NCBI RefSeq assembly: GCF_031326345.1
Contig: NZ_CP133671.1
Span: forward strand, 6,463,001 to 6,527,000
Reading direction: 5' to 3'
Source of the DNA: Aureispira sp. CCB-E
GTDB lineage: Bacteria > Bacteroidota > Bacteroidia > Chitinophagales > Saprospiraceae
DNA: 64,000 nt
Within the stretch, counting starts at the first letter, position 1, and the number at the start of each line of letters is the position of its first letter. Below the pieces are notes generated by a model. That model saw nothing but the letters and a program-made list of their open reading frames with translations, did not search any database and was not told where the DNA came from. This document shows, piece by piece, positions 62,760 to 64,000 of this stretch. The position numbers and the translations under genes were made by a program.

Positions 62760-62767
62760 TACCTTTG
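62760..62767 (+). promoter_or_regulatory. -7 element of tatD promoter
   Basis: TACCTTTG, 111 bp before the preferred start of tatD. Confidence 0.5.
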
Positions 62768-62809
62768 AGGCTTTTAAGCCAGTAGGCAAAAAATAATAAT
62801 CCTCCATCT

Positions 62810-62832
62810 ATTTGATAGATAGTCTATCAAAT
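62810..62832. promoter_or_regulatory. Inverted repeat in tatD leader
   Basis: ATTTGATAGA - TAG - TCTATCAAAT, perfect 10-bp arms with a 3-bp centre. Downstream of the promoter, so a protein operator or an RNA hairpin. Confidence 0.55.
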
Positions 62833-62877
62833 TATATCAACAATCATCAAAAATTATACTTATTCACAAATAACCTT

Positions 62878-63645
62878 ATGTTAGTAGATACACACGCACA
62901 TTTATACGCCTCTCAATTCAAAGATGATCGAGCAGAAATGATTCAACGTGCTTTTGATAATGGCATTGAGCATTTATTTTTGCCCAATATAGACGCTCAA
63001 TCTATCGACGGTATGCTAGCTTTAGAAAAAGCTTATCCCAATCAATGCCACGCTATGATGGGCTTACATCCTTGCTCTGTCGATGCTGATTATAAAAAAA
63101 CACTCGCCATGATGGAAGAATGGTTCGACAAACGTCCTTTCTGTGCTGTTGGTGAAATTGGTTTGGATTATTACTGGAGTAAAGAGTTTGTTGCTGAACA
63201 AAAAGATGCATTTCGCACTCAATGCCGTTGGGCAAAAGAACTGGATATTCCTATTGTCATTCATGCCCGCGATTCGCTAGACGATTTAATTCAAATTGTA
63301 AGAGAAGAAAAAACCGCTAATTTTAGAGGTATTTTTCACTGTTTTGGCGGAAGTCTCGAACAAGCAAACCAAATCATTGAATTAGGTTTTTTAATGGGTC
63401 TAGGAGGTGTTTTAACTTTTAAAAAGGCAAACTTAGGTGCCGTTGTTGAACACATTGATCTAAAACACTTAGTTTTGGAAACGGATGCTCCTTATCTGAC
63501 TCCAACTCCTTATCGTGGCAAGCGAAATGAAAGTGCTTATATTAAGATTATTGCCGAAAAACTAGCAGAAGTCAAAGGAATCTCCGTAGAAGAAGTCGGC
63601 AAGGTAACCAGTGCTACAGCCCTAGAACTGTTTGGTGTTCAATGA
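62878..63645 (+). CDS. TatD-family metal-dependent hydrolase
   Basis: 255 residues from the ATG at 62878; the TTG at 62812 would start inside the palindrome. The metal-binding set is complete: DTHAHLYA (the HxH), GEIGLDYYW, IVIHARDS, HCFGG and ETDAPYLTP. The amidohydrolase-fold family includes DNA exonucleases and quality-control enzymes. Substrate not certain. Converges on the right-edge gene with a perfect hairpin. Confidence 0.93.
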   Translation: MLVDTHAHLYASQFKDDRAEMIQRAFDNGIEHLFLPNIDAQSIDGMLALEKAYPNQCHAMMGLHPCSVDADYKKTLAMMEEWFDKRPFCAVGEIGLDYYWSKEFVAEQKDAFRTQCRWAKELDIPIVIHARDSLDDLIQIVREEKTANFRGIFHCFGGSLEQANQIIELGFLMGLGGVLTFKKANLGAVVEHIDLKHLVLETDAPYLTPTPYRGKRNESAYIKIIAEKLAEVKGISVEEVGKVTSATALELFGVQ

Positions 63646-63691
63646 TTGTTCTAACACTCATATACTTCTCTGAAAAATAAACGGAATAATA

Positions 63692-63731
63692 TTAATGTTG
63701 AATGGTATCCAATAGTACCATTCAACATTAA
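63692..63731. terminator. Perfect hairpin between tatD and outer-membrane protein gene
   Basis: A perfect 16-bp stem (63692-63707 with 63716-63731), 8-nt loop TCCAATAG. Both flanks are moderately T/A-rich, without a strong U-run, so termination is likely but not ideal. Confidence 0.65.
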
Positions 63732-63760
63732 GTATTTCTCAATTTTTGAATCCTTAAATC

Positions 63761-64000
63761 CTAACGACGGCGACCTCCCGAATACTCCATGGCTTCTCCT
63801 TTGCCAAATCCATAGCTAAATCCAAGCGTTATAAAACGTCCACGTTGTCCAAAACTATAGATATAAAAATCCTCTTGTTCTATTTCTGTTTCTCGAACAC
63901 GAGTCGCAAAAAGATCTCGCACGCTCAAACTTATAACAGCTTTTCCTTTCAACAACTTTTTGCGAACGCCTAGATTCAAAGCAAAACTCTGCCCTACTGT
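63761..64000 (-). CDS. Outer-membrane beta-barrel protein, C-terminal end only
   Basis: The frame runs from the stop at 63761 through the window edge, so only about 80 residues are visible; apparent starts are internal. ALNLGVRKKLLKGKAVISLSVRDLF followed by aromatic-ended strands and a GFSYGFGKG close is the usual last part of the Bacteroidetes OMP_b-brl_3 / TonB-receptor-like barrel. A short Arg/Gly-rich tail (YSGGRRR) follows the last strand. Confidence 0.75.
   Translation of the reverse strand, partial: TVGQSFALNLGVRKKLLKGKAVISLSVRDLFATRVRETEIEQEDFYIYSFGQRGRFITLGFSYGFGKGEAMEYSGGRRR

Larger units (their letters stand above)
62404..62877. other. Intergenic region between acyl-CoA dehydrogenase and tatD
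   Basis: 474 bp. Holds a TAGTTTTG -7 candidate on the minus strand (62478-62485), TACCTTTG on the plus strand (62760-62767) and the inverted repeat at 62810-62832. Confidence 0.5.

Noticed and set aside
62812-62877. N-terminal extension of TatD from a TTG
   Set aside because: It would start inside the palindrome and adds a Ser/Asn/His-rich stretch not seen in TatD; MLVDTHAHL is the standard opening.
1-64000. CRISPR arrays, tRNA or rRNA genes, prophage
   Set aside because: No regularly spaced identical repeats, no cloverleaf or rRNA landmarks, and no phage structural or integrase gene was recognised; a covariance search would settle the RNA genes.

Overview
The window is about 36 percent GC and carries many marks of Bacteroidetes, probably a Saprospiraceae-type marine bacterium such as Aureispira or Saprospira (genus-level placement is inference). 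These marks are C-terminal type IX secretion (T9SS) sorting domains, an OmpA/PD40/TPR lipoprotein, DUF2723, DUF4476, PaiB, type-B L31, and promoter -7 elements of the form TAnnTTTG. It looks like ordinary chromosome. I saw no phage, transposase, CRISPR array, rRNA or tRNA.

Layout. 1-6 kb: a 5'-truncated TlpA-type lipoprotein, a MATE transporter, an Lrp regulator with a BadF-type sugar kinase, and an S41 protease. 6-14 kb: a T9SS cargo protein, a DUF58/PaiB/OmpA-PD40 run, and a GCS2-CBS fusion. 14-20 kb: DUF937, a PqiA-like membrane protein flanked by two direct intergenic repeats, a DUF4476 protein with a lysine-rich tail, two tiny membrane proteins, an L,D-transpeptidase and a YbjQ protein. 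19.6-28 kb, minus strand: a PTPS/QueD enzyme, a LuxC-like reductase, a giant DUF2723 protein, a PP-loop ATPase, a UbiA prenyltransferase and dnaA. 28.9-32.4 kb: a Tat-exported metallophosphatase, a PhoD-type T9SS protein and rpmE2. 32.5-39.9 kb: a minus-strand surface-glycan block (methyltransferase, three glycosyltransferase genes, hexapeptide acyltransferase, Gfo/Idh/MocA dehydrogenase). 41-50 kb: secreted proteins of unknown role, htpG, and a helical protein. 50-57 kb: lpxK, then a lipid/acyl-ester cluster (DUF4442, two alpha/beta hydrolases, a hotdog thioesterase) with a TetR regulator and three matching operator palindromes. 57.7-63.6 kb: a small membrane protein, two FKBP-related lipoproteins, a TPR lipoprotein, an acyl-CoA dehydrogenase and TatD. 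The right edge cuts an outer-membrane beta-barrel gene.

What stands out beyond routine annotation: (1) a family of dispersed intergenic repeats with a shared core around TACCACGnAGTAGCA and TGATAATCAACT elements, in at least seven places; (2) a well-defined TetR circuit with a perfect 26-bp palindrome; (3) a 1028-residue glycosyltransferase fusion whose GT2 domain has lost its metal-binding DxD; (4) a strongly folded, terminator-capped noncoding stretch at 48.38-48.56 kb; (5) a sigma-54-like promoter in front of htpG. Intrinsic terminators are unusually clear and define most transcription units.
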